64,000 bases of DNA from Marinobacter sp. ANT_B65 (GTDB taxonomy: Bacteria > Pseudomonadota > Gammaproteobacteria > Pseudomonadales > Oleiphilaceae), in NCBI RefSeq assembly GCF_002407605.1, contig NZ_NXGV01000001.1:804895-868894 (forward strand). Direction: 5' to 3'. Below are positions 9,138 to 17,476 of the stretch, one piece after another. The translations under genes were made by a program, and so were the position numbers. Position 1 is the stretch's first letter. Every line of letters begins with the position of its first letter. Below the pieces are notes generated by a model. The model was not told the DNA's origin, did no database searches, and was given only the letters and a program-made list of their open reading frames with translations.

Positions 9138-10298
9138 GTGCGAGATTTTGCGTCAGAGCTTGAACAACGGAAACAGGCGGGGCTTTACCGGACACGCCGG
9201 CTGATTTCCGGCCGGCAGCAGCCGGTTCTAATCTCTGGCGGGAAGCCGTTGCTGTCGTTTTGCAGCAATGATTATCTTGGCCTCGCCAGTCATCCATTGA
9301 ATATTGAAACCTTGAGAAGTGCCCTGGCCGAAAATGGTATCGGAGGGGCTTCATCCCACCTGATCTGCGGACATAATGAAGCACATCATCGGCTGGAAGA
9401 ACGTCTTGCGGCGTTTACCCGGCGTAGTTCAGCGTTGTTTTTTTCCACCGGATATATGGCTAATCTGGGAGTGATTTCAGCGCTGGCGGGCCGTGGAGAT
9501 ACAATTTTTTCTGACCAGCTTAATCATGCATCTATTATTGACGGCTGCAGTCTGAGCCGGGCGCGGGTATGCCGGTATGCCCATGGGGATGTGGCGTCAC
9601 TGGAGGGCATGCTTTCGGAGACTGAAGGTCACAAGCTGGTGGTAACCGACGGTGTATTCAGTATGGATGGTGATGTGGCTCCTTTGCGAGATCTGGCTCG
9701 GGTTTGCCGGGATCACGGGGCGTTGCTTGTAGTTGATGATGCTCACGGTTTTGGCGTGCTCGGGCCGCAAGGGCGGGGATGCCTGGCGGAGCTCGGATTG
9801 TCTGAGGAAGATGTGCCGGTTCTGGTAGGAACACTTGGTAAGGCTGCAGGCACCAGCGGAGCTTTTGTGGCGGGGCCGGCTATGCTCATGGATTATCTGG
9901 TGCAGAAAGCCCGAACCTACATCTACACCACTGCAATGCCTCCGGCACTGGCGCTGGCGACCTGCACCAGTCTTGATTTGATTGAACATGGCGATGAACT
10001 GCGGGCTCATCTGCAAAGTCTGGTTAACCGGTTCCGGCAAGAGGCCTCTGCTATGGGGTATGATCTGATGCCCTCACGGACGCCCGTTCAGCCTATTATG
10101 ATTGGAAGTAATACCCGGGCTCTGGCATTGAGTCATGGGCTTGAAGAGTTCGGGTTACTGGTAACGGCGATCCGGCCGCCAACGGTGCCTGAGGGGGAAG
10201 CGCGCTTGCGCGTGACGCTCAGTGCGGCGCACTCACATGATGATCTGGATAGTCTTTTGCAGGCGCTGCTGGATTGTCGCCATTTACTGAAAACCTGA
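9138..10298 (+). CDS. bioF: 8-amino-7-oxononanoate synthase
   Basis: PLP-dependent enzyme that condenses pimeloyl-ACP/CoA with L-alanine, the first step of the biotin ring pathway. The 386-residue sequence has FCSNDYLGLA near residues 41-50, the PLP-stacking region FFSTGYMANLG, cofactor-binding DDAHGFGVLG (200-209) and the Schiff-base lysine at about 235 in GTLGKAAGTSGAF. The start is GTG at 9138 after a CCAGG sequence. No bioH or bioC lies between this gene and bioD. Confidence 0.96.
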   Translation: MRDFASELEQRKQAGLYRTRRLISGRQQPVLISGGKPLLSFCSNDYLGLASHPLNIETLRSALAENGIGGASSHLICGHNEAHHRLEERLAAFTRRSSALFFSTGYMANLGVISALAGRGDTIFSDQLNHASIIDGCSLSRARVCRYAHGDVASLEGMLSETEGHKLVVTDGVFSMDGDVAPLRDLARVCRDHGALLVVDDAHGFGVLGPQGRGCLAELGLSEEDVPVLVGTLGKAAGTSGAFVAGPAMLMDYLVQKARTYIYTTAMPPALALATCTSLDLIEHGDELRAHLQSLVNRFRQEASAMGYDLMPSRTPVQPIMIGSNTRALALSHGLEEFGLLVTAIRPPTVPEGEARLRVTLSAAHSHDDLDSLLQALLDCRHLLKT

Positions 10299-10313
10299 CA
10301 GTTGCCTCAAGTT

Positions 10314-11006
10314 ATGGCGAAGAAAACATTTTTCGTGACTGGTACGGATACGGGGGTTGGCAAGACCATGGTCTCTGCTGCGATTCTGGCAGCGGCCAAA
10401 GCAGCCGGTAAGCGCACTCTTGGCATGAAGCCCATTGCTTCCGGGTGTGCAAACACACCAGACGGGCTGCGCAATGAAGATGCGCTTGTTCTCCAGCAAA
10501 CGGCTACTGAAACAATTGCCTACGATCTTGTGAATCCCGTCGCTCTGGCACCGGCCATTGCTCCGCATGTTGCAGCTGAGCAGGCAGGTCGTGTTATTTC
10601 TGCGGACCGGTTGCTCGGTTTTTGCCGCGGTATGCAAATGCGACCTGCGGACCTGTTGGTGATTGAAGGCGCTGGAGGCTGGAGAGTTCCCTTGAATGAC
10701 CGGGAAACATACTCCGCCGTACCCCGGGGGCTCAGAGTGCCGGTGATCCTTGTGGTTGCTCTCAGGCTAGGATGTATTAACCAGGCGCTGCTGACTGCCG
10801 AGGCTATCCGTAATGACGGGCTCCTGCTGGCGGGGTGGGTCGCTAATCGCGCCGAGCCGGATACAATGAGCTGTGAGCAGGAAACGCTGAGCTATCTTAT
10901 GGAGCACCTTATGGCTCCCTGTCTGGGTGTTGTGCCTTGGGTTGAGGGTGCGAAGCCGGATATCCTGAGAGGCTATCTTGATGTTAAAGCGCTGTTTGAA
11001 AATTGA
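10314..11006 (+). CDS. bioD: Dethiobiotin synthetase
   Basis: ATP-dependent carboxylation of 7,8-diaminononanoate to dethiobiotin, between BioA and BioB in the pathway. The P-loop FVTGTDTGVGKT lies near the N-terminus, and IEGAGGWRVPL carries the second nucleotide/substrate motif. I chose ATG 10314 (230 residues, beginning MAKKTFFVTG, the usual BioD start) over the TTG at 10302. It is 15 bases after bioF, so it is probably cotranscribed. Confidence 0.94.
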   Translation: MAKKTFFVTGTDTGVGKTMVSAAILAAAKAAGKRTLGMKPIASGCANTPDGLRNEDALVLQQTATETIAYDLVNPVALAPAIAPHVAAEQAGRVISADRLLGFCRGMQMRPADLLVIEGAGGWRVPLNDRETYSAVPRGLRVPVILVVALRLGCINQALLTAEAIRNDGLLLAGWVANRAEPDTMSCEQETLSYLMEHLMAPCLGVVPWVEGAKPDILRGYLDVKALFEN

Positions 11007-11057
11007 ACAATAATGTGGCCTAATGGAGTCAATTAATGGTCACTGGAAGCAGCTGTT

Positions 11058-11303
11058 ATGATCAATAATACGCTCGCGATTGGCGTTCAGGGTATTCAGG
11101 ACGGCATGTACGGTATGGAAAATGCCGCACGGAGAATCGCCCGGGCCGGTATTGACGGCCCCCAGGGGAGTGCTGAAAGCGGAAGCAGCCTTATCGAGCC
11201 TATTGTGGATCTCAAACTCTACGAGCGTAGCGTGGAAGCGTCAGCTCAGGTGGTCAGGGTGGCTGATGAAACCCTCGGCTCGCTTCTGGATATAGTGGTC
11301 TGA
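11058..11303 (+). CDS. Small protein with a flagellar-rod-like C-terminal helix
   Basis: An 81-residue protein of unknown function. Its C-terminal part (LKLYERSVEASAQVVRVADE followed by TLGSLLDI) resembles the C-terminal helix of flagellar rod and hook proteins such as FlgG, where a similar polar-hydrophobic pattern packs into the axial coiled coil. The N-terminus, MINNTLAIGVQGIQDGMYG, also recalls the start of rod proteins. There is no central domain. From memory, a similar small gene follows bioD in P. aeruginosa. The link to flagella is only a resemblance. Confidence 0.68.
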   Translation: MINNTLAIGVQGIQDGMYGMENAARRIARAGIDGPQGSAESGSSLIEPIVDLKLYERSVEASAQVVRVADETLGSLLDIVV

Positions 11304-11314
11304 GTCCTGGCTTC

Positions 11315-12127
11315 GTGAGCCCCCTTTCTTCGCTTCCGTATACATCTTCCTATTCTGTAGTTACTGGCTCGGCCAGTTCCTCTGTTGACTATAAGTCACG
11401 ACCCTCCCGGGATTCTTCAGATGGTCTGGCGCCGCCGGCTGTCACTGAGGCGCGTGCTACAACCAAAGCGAGTGGTGAGCCACCTTCAGAAGCCGGCGAT
11501 CAGGCTGTCCGGGCTGGAGATGAAACTGAGGCTACTCGGGAAGCCCGCAAAAACAGTGATCCGGAAGCATCAAGCCAGAAAGCTGGTGGGCTCGACGAAG
11601 CTGAGCTGGAGGAACTTACCGAGCTTAAAGCCAGAGACCTTGAAGTGCGTGCTCATGAGGCAGCGCATCAGGCGGTTGGTGGCCAATATGCCGGTGCCAT
11701 GTCATTTACCTATCAGCGAGGGCCTGACGGAGCGCAATATGCCGTAGGTGGAGAGGTATCTATCGATGTCTCTCCCGTCAACGGCGATCCACAGGCTACG
11801 ATTGAAAAAATGCGGGTGGTCCGCGCAGCAGCGATGGCACCAGCGGAGCCCTCGGGCCAGGACCGGGCCGTAGCTGCCCAGGCCATGCAGGTTATGCTTC
11901 AGGCCCAGTCGGAGATTGCCTCCGGGCAGGGCGCTCAGGCAGAAGAACCGGTCAGCGATAGCAAGGAATCTTCTGCAAGCTCCCCGGATGACACCTCCTC
12001 GCAGCAAAGTTCTTCCGGTCTGTTGCCCAGAGCCAGTGAACAAGCCAGAAGCACCTATCAGGATGTTGCTGGCTACGGGGCGGCCGCTGCATCTTCCTCT
12101 GATGGATTTCTACCCATTTCGGCCTGA
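11315..12127 (+). CDS. SprA-related putative metalloprotease-like protein
   Basis: A 270-residue protein. The first 105 residues are low-complexity (Ser, Pro, Glu, Ala). A conserved domain follows, with ELTELKARDLEVRAHEAAHQ, whose HEAAH looks like a zinc-protease HExxH, and then YQRGPDGAQYAVGGEVSIDV and DPQATIEKMRVVRAAAMAPA. This matches what I know of the SprA-related / CJM1_0395 family, whose activity is unproven. The tail is Ser- and Gln-rich. The GTG start at 11315 is 11 bases after the small upstream gene, so the two are probably cotranscribed. Confidence 0.75.
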   Translation: MSPLSSLPYTSSYSVVTGSASSSVDYKSRPSRDSSDGLAPPAVTEARATTKASGEPPSEAGDQAVRAGDETEATREARKNSDPEASSQKAGGLDEAELEELTELKARDLEVRAHEAAHQAVGGQYAGAMSFTYQRGPDGAQYAVGGEVSIDVSPVNGDPQATIEKMRVVRAAAMAPAEPSGQDRAVAAQAMQVMLQAQSEIASGQGAQAEEPVSDSKESSASSPDDTSSQQSSSGLLPRASEQARSTYQDVAGYGAAAASSSDGFLPISA

Positions 12128-12234
12128 CGGCGTCTGCTCCTGGCCTGCTAACCTGTTTGACTCTTCACGCTGTTGAAAATCGTTTCAGCCCGTAGCTGAC
12201 GACTAATATATACACAAAATTGTGACCTCGGCTA

Positions 12235-12264
12235 TTGACAATTCTGTGCCTCTAAACGTATGTT
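12235..12264 (+). promoter_or_regulatory. Promoter for the first acyl-CoA dehydrogenase
   Basis: TTGACA (12235-12240), an 18-base spacer and TATGTT (12259-12264). The predicted start falls inside the PsrA-like box that follows. Confidence 0.5.
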
Positions 12265-12265
12265 T

Positions 12266-12279
12266 CAAACAAGTGTTTA
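12266..12279. promoter_or_regulatory. PsrA-like fatty-acid operator
   Basis: CAAAC-AAGT-GTTTA fits the (G/C)AAAC-N2-4-GTTT(G/C) consensus described for PsrA, a TetR-type repressor of beta-oxidation genes in Pseudomonas, except for the last base. It sits immediately downstream of the -10 box, where bound repressor would block initiation. Confidence 0.55.
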
Positions 12280-12379
12280 ATTAATGCTGCAGCACTCAAT
12301 GTTGCAGTGTCTGAGCAAACCCAAGGCCACAAGCTGTTAGTTTCCTATTCAGCCAAGCCCGAAAACCGAGGTGGTTTAC

Positions 12380-14179
12380 ATGCCTGAGTACAAAGCGCCC
12401 CTGCGTGATATCAAATTCGTAATGAACGAGCTGCTTGACAGCGAGGCCCACTACGCCAGTCTGGAAGGTGCTGAAGACGCAACTCCGGATATGGTTGATG
12501 CCATTATCCAGGAAGGTGCAAAGTTTGCTGAGCAGGTACTGTCCCCGCTGAACGCGGTTGGTGACAGGGAAGGCTGTATCTGGAGTGAAGACGGTGTAAA
12601 AACACCGACAGGCTTCAAGGAAGCTTACGACAAGTTTGTGGAAGGCGGCTGGCCTTCGCTGGCGGCAGACCCCAATTACGGCGGTCAGGGCTTGCCGGAT
12701 TCACTTGGCATAGTGATGAGTGAACTGAACGGTACCGCCAACTGGTCCTGGGGTATGTACCCGGGCCTGAGCCACGGCGCAATCAATACGCTCGAAGCCC
12801 ATGGCACTGAAGAGCAGAAGCAGACCTATCTCACCAAGATGATCAGCGGTGAATGGACTGGCACCATGTGTCTGACCGAATCCCACTGTGGATCGGATCT
12901 GGGCACTCTGCGTACCAAGGCAGAGCCGAACGCAGACGGGTCTTACAGCATTACCGGCACCAAGATTTTCATCTCCGCCGGTGAGCACGACATGACTGAT
13001 AACATCATTCACATTGTGCTGGCACGTCTTCCGGGCGCACCGGAAGGTACCAAGGGCATCTCTCTCTTTATCGTACCCAAGCGTCTGCCCGCTGAAGACG
13101 GATCTGCCGGTGATCGCAATGCGGTTTCCTGTGGTTCAATTGAACACAAGATGGGTATCCACGGAAACGCTACCTGCGTGATGAATTTCGATGGCGCCAA
13201 AGGCTGGCTGATCGGGCCGGAGAACAGGGGCCTGAACTGCATGTTCACCTTCATGAACGTAGCTCGTATCGGTACCGCTATTCAGGGGCTGGGCGCCGCT
13301 GAGCTGGGTTTCCAGGGGTCACTGGCCTATGCCAAAGATCGTCTGGCCATGCGCTCACTGAGCGGAGCCAAGAATCCGGAGGGTATTGCAGACCCGATCA
13401 TTGTTCACCCGGACGTTCGCCGTATGCTGCTGACACAGAAAGCTGTTGCAGAAGGTGCTCGTGCACTGATCTATATGACTGCGCAGAAGGCTGACCTTGT
13501 CTCCCGTGGAAAATCTGAAGAAGAGCGCAAGCAGGCCGACGAGTTGCTGGGCTTCCTGACGCCAATCGCCAAAGCGTTCCTGACGGAAATCGGCTACGAA
13601 GCGGCCAACCTGGGGATGCAGGTATTTGGTGGCCACGGATTCATATCCGAGTGGGGTATGGAGCAAAACGTGCGTGATTCGCGTATTGGCATGATCTATG
13701 AAGGCACTACCGGTATCCAGGCGTTGGATCTGCTGGGTCGCAAAGTGCTGATGAGCCAGGGAGAGTCGCTTAAGAGTTTTACCAAGCTCGTTCATACATT
13801 CTGCAAAGAAAACGCTGATAACGAGCAGATGAAGCCGTTTATCGAGCCACTGAGCGCGATTAACAAGGAATGGGGCGAACTGACCATGAAAGTGGGTATG
13901 ACCGCCATGAAGAATCGCGAAGAAGTCGGTGCCGCATCCGTTGATTACCTGATGTACTCAGGATATGGCGTCTTTGCATACTTGTGGGCTCGTATGGCCA
14001 AAATCGCCCAGGACAAGCTGGCGGAAGGTACCAGTGAAGAGCTGTTCTACAACGCCAAGCTGCAGACTGCTCGCTTCTACTTTACCCGTATGTTGCCGCG
14101 CACCAGAACCCACGCAGTAACCATGCTGGCAGGAGCTGACACCTTGCTGGATATGCCGGAAGAAGCCTTTGCACTCTGA
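12380..14179 (+). CDS. Acyl-CoA dehydrogenase (large, with C-terminal extension), first copy
   Basis: FAD enzyme for the first oxidation of fatty-acid beta-oxidation. At 599 residues it belongs to the large type with an additional C-terminal domain, about 200 residues longer than classical enzymes. Motifs: MCLTESHCGSDLGTLRTKAE (flavin/substrate region), GHGFISEWGMEQNVRDSRIG and IYEGTTGIQALDLLGRK. I chose ATG 12380 because GAGGTGG lies just upstream; a GTG nine bases earlier is also in frame. It is followed by its own terminator and a paralogue. In P. aeruginosa the homologous pair after bioD is FadE-type; chain-length preference here is unknown. Confidence 0.94.
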   Translation: MPEYKAPLRDIKFVMNELLDSEAHYASLEGAEDATPDMVDAIIQEGAKFAEQVLSPLNAVGDREGCIWSEDGVKTPTGFKEAYDKFVEGGWPSLAADPNYGGQGLPDSLGIVMSELNGTANWSWGMYPGLSHGAINTLEAHGTEEQKQTYLTKMISGEWTGTMCLTESHCGSDLGTLRTKAEPNADGSYSITGTKIFISAGEHDMTDNIIHIVLARLPGAPEGTKGISLFIVPKRLPAEDGSAGDRNAVSCGSIEHKMGIHGNATCVMNFDGAKGWLIGPENRGLNCMFTFMNVARIGTAIQGLGAAELGFQGSLAYAKDRLAMRSLSGAKNPEGIADPIIVHPDVRRMLLTQKAVAEGARALIYMTAQKADLVSRGKSEEERKQADELLGFLTPIAKAFLTEIGYEAANLGMQVFGGHGFISEWGMEQNVRDSRIGMIYEGTTGIQALDLLGRKVLMSQGESLKSFTKLVHTFCKENADNEQMKPFIEPLSAINKEWGELTMKVGMTAMKNREEVGAASVDYLMYSGYGVFAYLWARMAKIAQDKLAEGTSEELFYNAKLQTARFYFTRMLPRTRTHAVTMLAGADTLLDMPEEAFAL

Positions 14180-14210
14180 TTTCCGGGGCGTTGAAGGCTA
14201 ACCGTTAAGC

Positions 14211-14243
14211 AAAAGCCCGCGCTCTCAGGAGCCGGGCTTTTTT
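14211..14243 (+). terminator. Rho-independent terminator after the first acyl-CoA dehydrogenase
   Basis: A GC-rich stem AAGCCCG(C)GCTC / GAGCCGGGCTT with one bulged base, followed by T6. It separates the two dehydrogenase genes into different transcripts. Confidence 0.8.
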
Positions 14244-14384
14244 CATGAGTTGGAGCCGATTTTGAGTTAGTATGGCTATCTATAAAAATTAGCAGAACCG
14301 GACACACAGCCGGGGCTGGCGATATGGTATTTATCTCTTTATCGCCTGCACAGACAGATTGATTTTGGAACCTGGAGAGTTTAA

Positions 14385-16181
14385 ATGGCCGATTATCAGG
14401 CACCTTTACGTGACATGCGTTTTGTATTGAACGAAGTTTTCGATGCTCCTGCACTCTGGGCGTCATTGCCCAAAGTAGCGGAGAACGTGGACCCTGAGAC
14501 CGCCGATGCGATTCTTGAAGAAGCTGGAAAAATCACCAGTGGGGTACTGGCGCCGCTGAGTCGTGAAGCCGACGAACAAGGCTGCAAGTGGAACGATGGC
14601 GAAGTAACTTCGCCGGATGGCTTCAAAGAAGCGTACCAGACGATTGTGGAAGGCGGCTGGAACGGTTTGGGCGGGAATACCGAGTTTGGCGGTATGGGTA
14701 TGCCGAAAACTCTCGTTGCTCAGTTTGAGGAAATGATGCAGGGCGCCAATATGGCCTTTGGTCTGGCTCCGATGCTGACAGCTGGCGCGTGTCTGGCACT
14801 GGATGCACACGGCAGCCAGGAGCTGAAGGAAAAATACCTGCCCAATATGTACTCCGGTGTATGGGCTGGAGCCATGGACCTGACAGAGCCTCATGCAGGA
14901 ACTGATCTGGGCATTATCCGTACCAAAGCTGAACCTGACGGCGATGGTTCGTTCAGCGTGACCGGCACCAAGATCTTTATTACTTGGGGCGAGCACGACA
15001 TGGCGGAAAATATTATTCATCTGGTTCTGGCCAAACTGCCGGGCGCCCCGAAAGGGCCGAAAGGTATTTCGTTGCTGCTGGTGCCGAAATTCCTTGTGAA
15101 CCCCGACGGCTCTCTGGGTGAACGCAACAGCTTCAGCTGTGGTTCCATCGAGAAAAAGATGGGGATCAAAGGCTCCGCGACCTGCGTGATGAACTTTGAC
15201 GGAGCCAAAGGCTGGCTGGTAGGTGAGGAAAATAAAGGCTTGAACGCCATGTTCACCATGATGAACTATGAGCGTCTGGGTGTGGGTATCCAGGGTATGG
15301 GAGCTGCGGAAGCATCTCTGCAGAGCGCCCGTGAATACGCTATGGATCGCATCCAGAGTCGCGCACCTTCAGGTGCGCAGCAGCCGGAAAAGGCTGCGGA
15401 TCCGATTCTGGTTCACCCGGATGTGCGCCGCATGCTTCTGACCATGAAAGGCTATGTTGAAGGCGGTCGAGCCTTCTCAACCTACGTGGCGCAATGGCTG
15501 GATATCTCCAAGTATGCGGATGCCGCAGAAGAAGAGCGCCGTAAGCATGCAGAAGGCATGGTTGCATTACTGACGCCAGTTGCAAAAGCCTTCCTGACGG
15601 ATCGTGGTCTTGATGCCTGCATCATGGGGCAGCAGGTTTTTGGTGGTCACGGGTTTATTCGTGAATGGGGGCAGGAACAGCTGGTGCGGGATTGCCGTAT
15701 CACTCAGATTTACGAAGGAACCAACGGCATCCAGGCGCTGGACCTGATGGGCCGTAAGGTAGTCGGAAGTCAGGGCAAGCTGTACGAGTTGTTTGCAGAT
15801 GATGTGGCAAGCTTCATTGAAGAAAGCAGTGGAGAAGAAAGTCTGCGTCCATACCTGGAGCCACTTGCAGCAGCACTTGAGCGCCTGTCAGATGTTACCG
15901 AACATGTGATCAAACAGGCTTCTGTAACACCTGATGCAGTTGGTGCTGCGTCAGTAGACTATCTGGACCTGTTTGGCCATACAGCGCTGGCCTATATGTG
16001 GGCGCGTATTGTGAAGGCCGCAGCACCCAAGGCTGCTGACGACACATCCGGCTTTTACACTGGCAAGCTCAAAACCGCACGTTTTTACTATGATCGCCTG
16101 TTACCGAAAACTGTTTCTCTTGCAGAGGGTATCCGTAGCGGAAGTGATTCCATGATGGCGCTTACCGCGGAAGAGTTCTGA
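14385..16181 (+). CDS. Acyl-CoA dehydrogenase (large, with C-terminal extension), second copy
   Basis: A 598-residue paralogue of the preceding gene with the same layout: MDLTEPHAGTDLGIIRTKAE, GHGFIREWGQEQLVRDCRI and IYEGTNGIQALDLMGRK. The start ATG follows GGAGAG at good spacing. The two proteins begin almost identically (YxAPLRDxxFVxNE) but differ through the acyl-binding middle and the C-terminus, which suggests an old duplication with different chain-length specificity. The PsrA-like box of the first copy is not repeated upstream of this one. Confidence 0.94.
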   Translation: MADYQAPLRDMRFVLNEVFDAPALWASLPKVAENVDPETADAILEEAGKITSGVLAPLSREADEQGCKWNDGEVTSPDGFKEAYQTIVEGGWNGLGGNTEFGGMGMPKTLVAQFEEMMQGANMAFGLAPMLTAGACLALDAHGSQELKEKYLPNMYSGVWAGAMDLTEPHAGTDLGIIRTKAEPDGDGSFSVTGTKIFITWGEHDMAENIIHLVLAKLPGAPKGPKGISLLLVPKFLVNPDGSLGERNSFSCGSIEKKMGIKGSATCVMNFDGAKGWLVGEENKGLNAMFTMMNYERLGVGIQGMGAAEASLQSAREYAMDRIQSRAPSGAQQPEKAADPILVHPDVRRMLLTMKGYVEGGRAFSTYVAQWLDISKYADAAEEERRKHAEGMVALLTPVAKAFLTDRGLDACIMGQQVFGGHGFIREWGQEQLVRDCRITQIYEGTNGIQALDLMGRKVVGSQGKLYELFADDVASFIEESSGEESLRPYLEPLAAALERLSDVTEHVIKQASVTPDAVGAASVDYLDLFGHTALAYMWARIVKAAAPKAADDTSGFYTGKLKTARFYYDRLLPKTVSLAEGIRSGSDSMMALTAEEF

Positions 16182-16202
16182 CGGGAGGCGGTTTCTGAAA
16201 GC

Positions 16203-16232
16203 AAAAAAGCAGGCCCTTGGGCCTGCTTTTTT
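16203..16232. terminator. Bidirectional terminator between acyl-CoA dehydrogenase and nuclease genes
   Basis: A6-GCAGGCCC-TT-GGGCCTGC-T6: a perfect 8-bp stem with A and T tracts on both sides, between convergent genes. Confidence 0.9.
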
Positions 16233-16265
16233 GTGGTGTTCCGGCAATGATAGTCAAGTGCTGCG

Positions 16266-16901
16266 CTAAAGCTGCTCAAGGCGCATCGGGTCGGTGATAT
16301 AGGGGTTTTCATTGCCCTGGATCTCAGCGATCCGTTTGTGACGGGAAACTTCCCTGTCGTCCGGGGGATCGGCACGGTTCCAGTTTTGGAATACCCTGGC
16401 TGATCCAAGCCAGGGAAGACCATAGGTATTGACCATATAACCCATGCCACGGGCGACATCACCTTTTACTCTGGTGGGTGGTTCGAAGAAGGGACCGCTT
16501 TCACGGATGCCGCACTCGTCTTCTTTGACTGTTACTCCAAGATCTTCGTAACGGGCATTGCGGCGCCTGAGTTCGGTGCGGTTACGTACAGGGATCATAT
16601 TGTGAAGGTCGGAAGCAATCTGGCGGTAACGGTTGTCTTTCCCGCACTGGCGGGCGGTGCCGCATGACAGCGCGTCACGTACATCTGCAAGAGGGTAAAT
16701 ATAGCCTTCCGTCAGCACAAACCCTTTGCGGGAAAATGGTGCGTCGCAAAAGAACGACCGACCGCCGTCCGTGTAAAGATTGCCCCAGAACTGGTCCCTG
16801 ATAACGGTTTCGGGATCACTGAATCGAGTGTTCTGGCCGGTAACAAGTGTTGCGCTCAGCAGAAAAACAAGGGTGGTGGGGGTGAGAAACAACTTTTTCA
16901 T
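16266..16901 (-). CDS. EndA/endonuclease I family secreted protein, active-site motif altered
   Basis: A 211-residue protein with a cleavable signal peptide (MKKLFLTPTTLVFLLSATLV then TG). The family is periplasmic or secreted DNase (EndA, Dns). Conserved parts include RYRQIASDLHNMIPVRNR, FQNWNRADPPDDREVSRHKR and IAEIQGNENPYI. At the position where active enzymes have EHVVPA, with the general-base histidine, this protein reads TEGYIYPLADV, so the histidine seems to be missing. It may therefore be inactive as a DNase or use another residue. It is transcribed alone towards a shared terminator. Confidence 0.8.
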   Translation of the reverse strand: MKKLFLTPTTLVFLLSATLVTGQNTRFSDPETVIRDQFWGNLYTDGGRSFFCDAPFSRKGFVLTEGYIYPLADVRDALSCGTARQCGKDNRYRQIASDLHNMIPVRNRTELRRRNARYEDLGVTVKEDECGIRESGPFFEPPTRVKGDVARGMGYMVNTYGLPWLGSARVFQNWNRADPPDDREVSRHKRIAEIQGNENPYITDPMRLEQL

Positions 16902-17102
16902 ATGCCATTTATACCTCTCAGCGTCTGCAAACGCTTTTGCGGAACGGGCCTGATAAAATCATGCGCAGAATACTGCTCAGGCTGAGTCGTCAAAAAACGA
17001 TGAATCGCAGTTCACTTATTAGAGGAACTATGGCACAAGGACCCCAAAGCAGGGGCCCTCAAAGGTAAATATTTGTTGCATTATGTTAACGGGTTAACGA
17101 TT

Positions 17103-17366
17103 TCACTTCATTTTATCGCGAATATTCTCGTAACCCTTTTTCAGGTCTTCTCCAAGTTTTTTGGCTGTCTGACGTGCTTCCTGGGATGCTTCGCTTGCAT
17201 CGCCCATAACCTGATCAAACCGGGTTCTGTACTTGTCCCACTCCTGCTCCAGGTCATCGAACTCATCTTTCACATCCTGATGAGCCAGATGAAGCTGCAC
17301 GCGAGCCTCATCACGATACTGTTTGATTTTATCCGAGAGAGTTTTTAGCTCTTCTTGAAGACCCAT
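17103..17366 (-). CDS. Small acidic/basic coiled-coil protein
   Basis: An 87-residue, highly charged protein predicted to be almost entirely alpha-helical (heptad-like spacing in KTLSDKIKQYRDEARVQLHL and QEARQTAKKLGEDLKKGY). No signal peptide, cysteine or known catalytic motif. It resembles small helical proteins of unknown function rather than any family I can name. It lies alone between endA-like and holA, with an inverted repeat (17396-17418) just upstream that may control it. Confidence 0.65.
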   Translation of the reverse strand: MGLQEELKTLSDKIKQYRDEARVQLHLAHQDVKDEFDDLEQEWDKYRTRFDQVMGDASEASQEARQTAKKLGEDLKKGYENIRDKMK

Positions 17367-17395
17367 ATCAGAAACCTCTTTGAGTTACTGGAATG

Positions 17396-17418
17396 TTCAC
17401 AATGCCTCTGATTGTGAA
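17396..17418. promoter_or_regulatory. Inverted repeat upstream of the coiled-coil gene
   Basis: TTCACAAT-N7-ATTGTGAA with perfect 8-bp arms, 30 bases before the start codon at 17366. It is a candidate operator in the promoter region; the regulator is not known. Confidence 0.4.
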
Positions 17419-17476
17419 AAACTGTCAAGTGAGAGGAACGTAACAACAGGGGTATGTATAGCCGGTTTGATCCAGG

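Noticed and set aside
16961..17068. Possible 35-codon plus-strand small protein MRRILLRLSRQ...GPQR upstream of the coiled-coil gene
   Set aside because: AGAGGAAC precedes an internal ATG at 17030, but there is no family resemblance, no neighbour on that strand and no terminator; it may be chance.
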